A stretch of 64,000 nucleotides of DNA from CAYVVD01 sp964454975. Its GTDB lineage: Bacteria > Bacteroidota > Ignavibacteria > Kapaibacteriales > UBA2268. The stretch spans positions 12,889 to 76,888 of the forward strand of contig CAYVVD010000016.1 in NCBI GenBank assembly GCA_964454975.1, written 5' to 3'. The notes under the pieces are model-generated. The model searched no databases, was not told where the DNA came from, and was given only the letters and a program-made list of their open reading frames with translations. Every line of letters begins with the position of its first letter. The first letter of the stretch is position 1. This document shows, one piece after another, positions 62,981 through 64,000 of the stretch. A program made the position numbers and the translations under genes.

Positions 62981-63714
62981 TGATTAGAATTCTATTAATA
63001 CTTCTCCCTATTACAAGTCTTGCACAGGGATTTGAATGGCATGGAACCGGAAGGCTCCCCGAGAAATTCCCCATATTTTTCGCAGGTGTTAATTCAAACG
63101 TTGAATTTTCGCTTCACGAAGGCGAATTTGACTTTATCGAAGCAAATACGGTTTGTTGTCCATACTCTAATGCAAATGGATTAGGATTTAATGCTCAGCT
63201 CTCGGCAGATTACTGGTATTCAAATGATATAACTTTAACTGTAGCAATTGGATACAGGTTAGCTCCCGTAATATTTAGTTCTGAAACTTCAATACCAATT
63301 GCCCCGGGTGAAGAATGGCTTACAGAATTTTCTTCAGACATCGGGCTTCATTATTTGTTTGTTGATTTTGGATTTAAATATAATTTAATATCACAATTTT
63401 ATATTGGTTTATCACTAAATCCATCAATATTGATTTTCAATAGCCAGGAGCATAAAGAAAAAAGTCTCAATCCTGACATTCCATTTGCGAATGGTGAATA
63501 TGAAACTGAAATCCCCGGATCTATCCCCGAGCTAAATTCGATATCATTAGGTATTCTTTTTTCAGTTGGATACAATATCGTTATTTCGCGAGGCCTCTAC
63601 ATTTCACCTCAAATCAACTACGGAATGCCATTAACAGCAATTGCAAAAGATTCAGACTGGATGCGGGACTCGTTTTCTTTTGGAATAACATTTTATCACG
63701 GTATTAATTTTTAA
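62980..63714 (+). CDS. Predicted outer-membrane beta-barrel protein
   Basis: A 244-residue protein with a cleavable signal (1-16, ending SLAQG). The mature part is a series of amphipathic strands with aromatic girdles (LSADYWYSNDITLTVAIGYRLAP, LHYLFVDFGFKYNL, FYIGLSLNPSIL) and closes with a terminal strand ending in Phe (FGITFYHGINF), the mark of BAM substrates. About eight to ten strands are visible. It begins in a TGATG overlap with the T9SS cargo gene, which suggests the barrel works with that cargo. Family not recognised. Confidence 0.75.
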   Translation: MIRILLILLPITSLAQGFEWHGTGRLPEKFPIFFAGVNSNVEFSLHEGEFDFIEANTVCCPYSNANGLGFNAQLSADYWYSNDITLTVAIGYRLAPVIFSSETSIPIAPGEEWLTEFSSDIGLHYLFVDFGFKYNLISQFYIGLSLNPSILIFNSQEHKEKSLNPDIPFANGEYETEIPGSIPELNSISLGILFSVGYNIVISRGLYISPQINYGMPLTAIAKDSDWMRDSFSFGITFYHGINF

Positions 63715-64000
63715 TCAACCCGGATAGTTGCAGATTCTAATATTTTCAATTCTCCGTTATCGGCATCTAACCCGGACATCACACTATAAGGCCAGGTAAG
63801 CATATCTTTTGTGTGTCCTGTAAGCAAGCCATAAAAACATGGCTTGTCCACCTGTTTGAAAATATCTTCCAGTGCTTCAAGCAGGCTATGATCCCACATA
63901 CTGCCCTGCTGACCTGAAGAGCAATCATCGCACCTGCCGAATATAATGCCTGCCGTATTATCCAATTTGCCTCCGAGTCGCATTTGGTTAAGCATACGGT
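63711..64000 (-). CDS. LD-carboxypeptidase (S66 family), C-terminal part, cut by window edge
   Basis: The last 96 or so residues of an S66 peptidase. LGGKLDNTAGIIFGRCDDC and KPCFYGLLTGHTKDMLTWP match the C-terminal domain of MccF/LdcA-type enzymes, the GH pair holding the catalytic His. LdcA trims the terminal D-Ala of recycled tetrapeptides, which would fit with NagZ and the lytic transglycosylase in this window. The frame stays open through base 64000, so the start lies outside. Its stop overlaps the convergent barrel gene by 4 bases. Confidence 0.85.
   Translation of the reverse strand, partial: RMLNQMRLGGKLDNTAGIIFGRCDDCSSGQQGSMWDHSLLEALEDIFKQVDKPCFYGLLTGHTKDMLTWPYSVMSGLDADNGELKILESATIRVD

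Noticed and set aside
1..64000. CRISPR arrays, tRNA or rRNA genes and IS transposases
   Set aside because: No regular direct-repeat array, no cloverleaf apart from the tmRNA and no transposase-like reading frame was seen on either strand.

Overview
The window is a compact bacterial chromosome segment of low-to-moderate GC from the Bacteroidota/Chlorobiota (FCB) side of the tree. The main evidence is seven predicted secreted proteins that end in a type IX secretion system (T9SS) type A sorting domain. Supporting features are the Bacteroidota-type GlmU-related acyl/nucleotidyltransferase, a receiver-less sigma-54 activator of the kind common in that group, separate secD and secF, and a one-piece tmRNA with an ...ALAA tag. 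A lineage such as Kapabacteria or Ignavibacteria would fit, but this is inference. No T9SS machinery gene lies in the window. There is no CRISPR array, prophage, IS transposase or tRNA gene that I can see.

Layout: 1-5 kb holds a truncated gene end, a T9SS cargo, radC, cutA, a small membrane protein, a decayed T9SS cargo tail and a GT39-type membrane glycosyltransferase. 5-9.2 kb holds an M16 metalloprotease and a two-gene carotenoid-ring module (crtZ plus fused lycopene cyclase). 9.2-11.8 kb is a very tight minus-strand operon (LOG-family protein, J-protein, membrane-anchored rhodanese, sigma-54 activator) that resembles a phage-shock-like arrangement. A protein with two HTH-like repeats follows. 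13-19.3 kb is a six-gene overlapping minus-strand operon: lipid kinase-like, unknown, ltaE, thioesterase, GH3 glucosaminidase, uvrB. ispE and glgA face it.

21.8-29.8 kb carries an acyl-CoA ligase, a secreted PNGase F-like protein, an orphan sugar-binding lipoprotein, pyrG and an FKBP lipoprotein. 29.8-36.6 kb is a surface-polysaccharide gene group (GlmU-like, two GT4, two GT39-like) interrupted by ssrA. Upstream of ssrA lies a 15-nt inverted copy of its own 5' end. 36.6-45 kb is dominated by three large T9SS cargos: a choice-of-anchor I protein with a phytase-like domain inserted, then two tandem arylsulfotransferase-fold paralogs behind a perfect 12-bp palindrome.

45-53.8 kb is housekeeping: hslO, purA, STAS protein, secF, secD, an AbgT-family transporter, a GT2 and a 2[4Fe-4S] ferredoxin. 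53.9-64 kb has an amidohydrolase, a TPR-like lipoprotein, an Fn3-like protein, a secreted HExxH protease, an unusual ABC ATPase, a lytic transglycosylase, a DUF1573 protein, an ASH-domain T9SS cargo translationally coupled to an outer-membrane barrel, and the cut end of an LD-carboxypeptidase.

Taken together, the segment invests heavily in cell-surface biology: secreted enzymes, surface glycans, peptidoglycan recycling and envelope folding. The strongest candidates for undescribed biology are the T9SS-exported arylsulfotransferase pair with its palindrome, the four-gene stress-type operon at 9.2-11.8 kb, and the antisense copy of the tmRNA 5' end.
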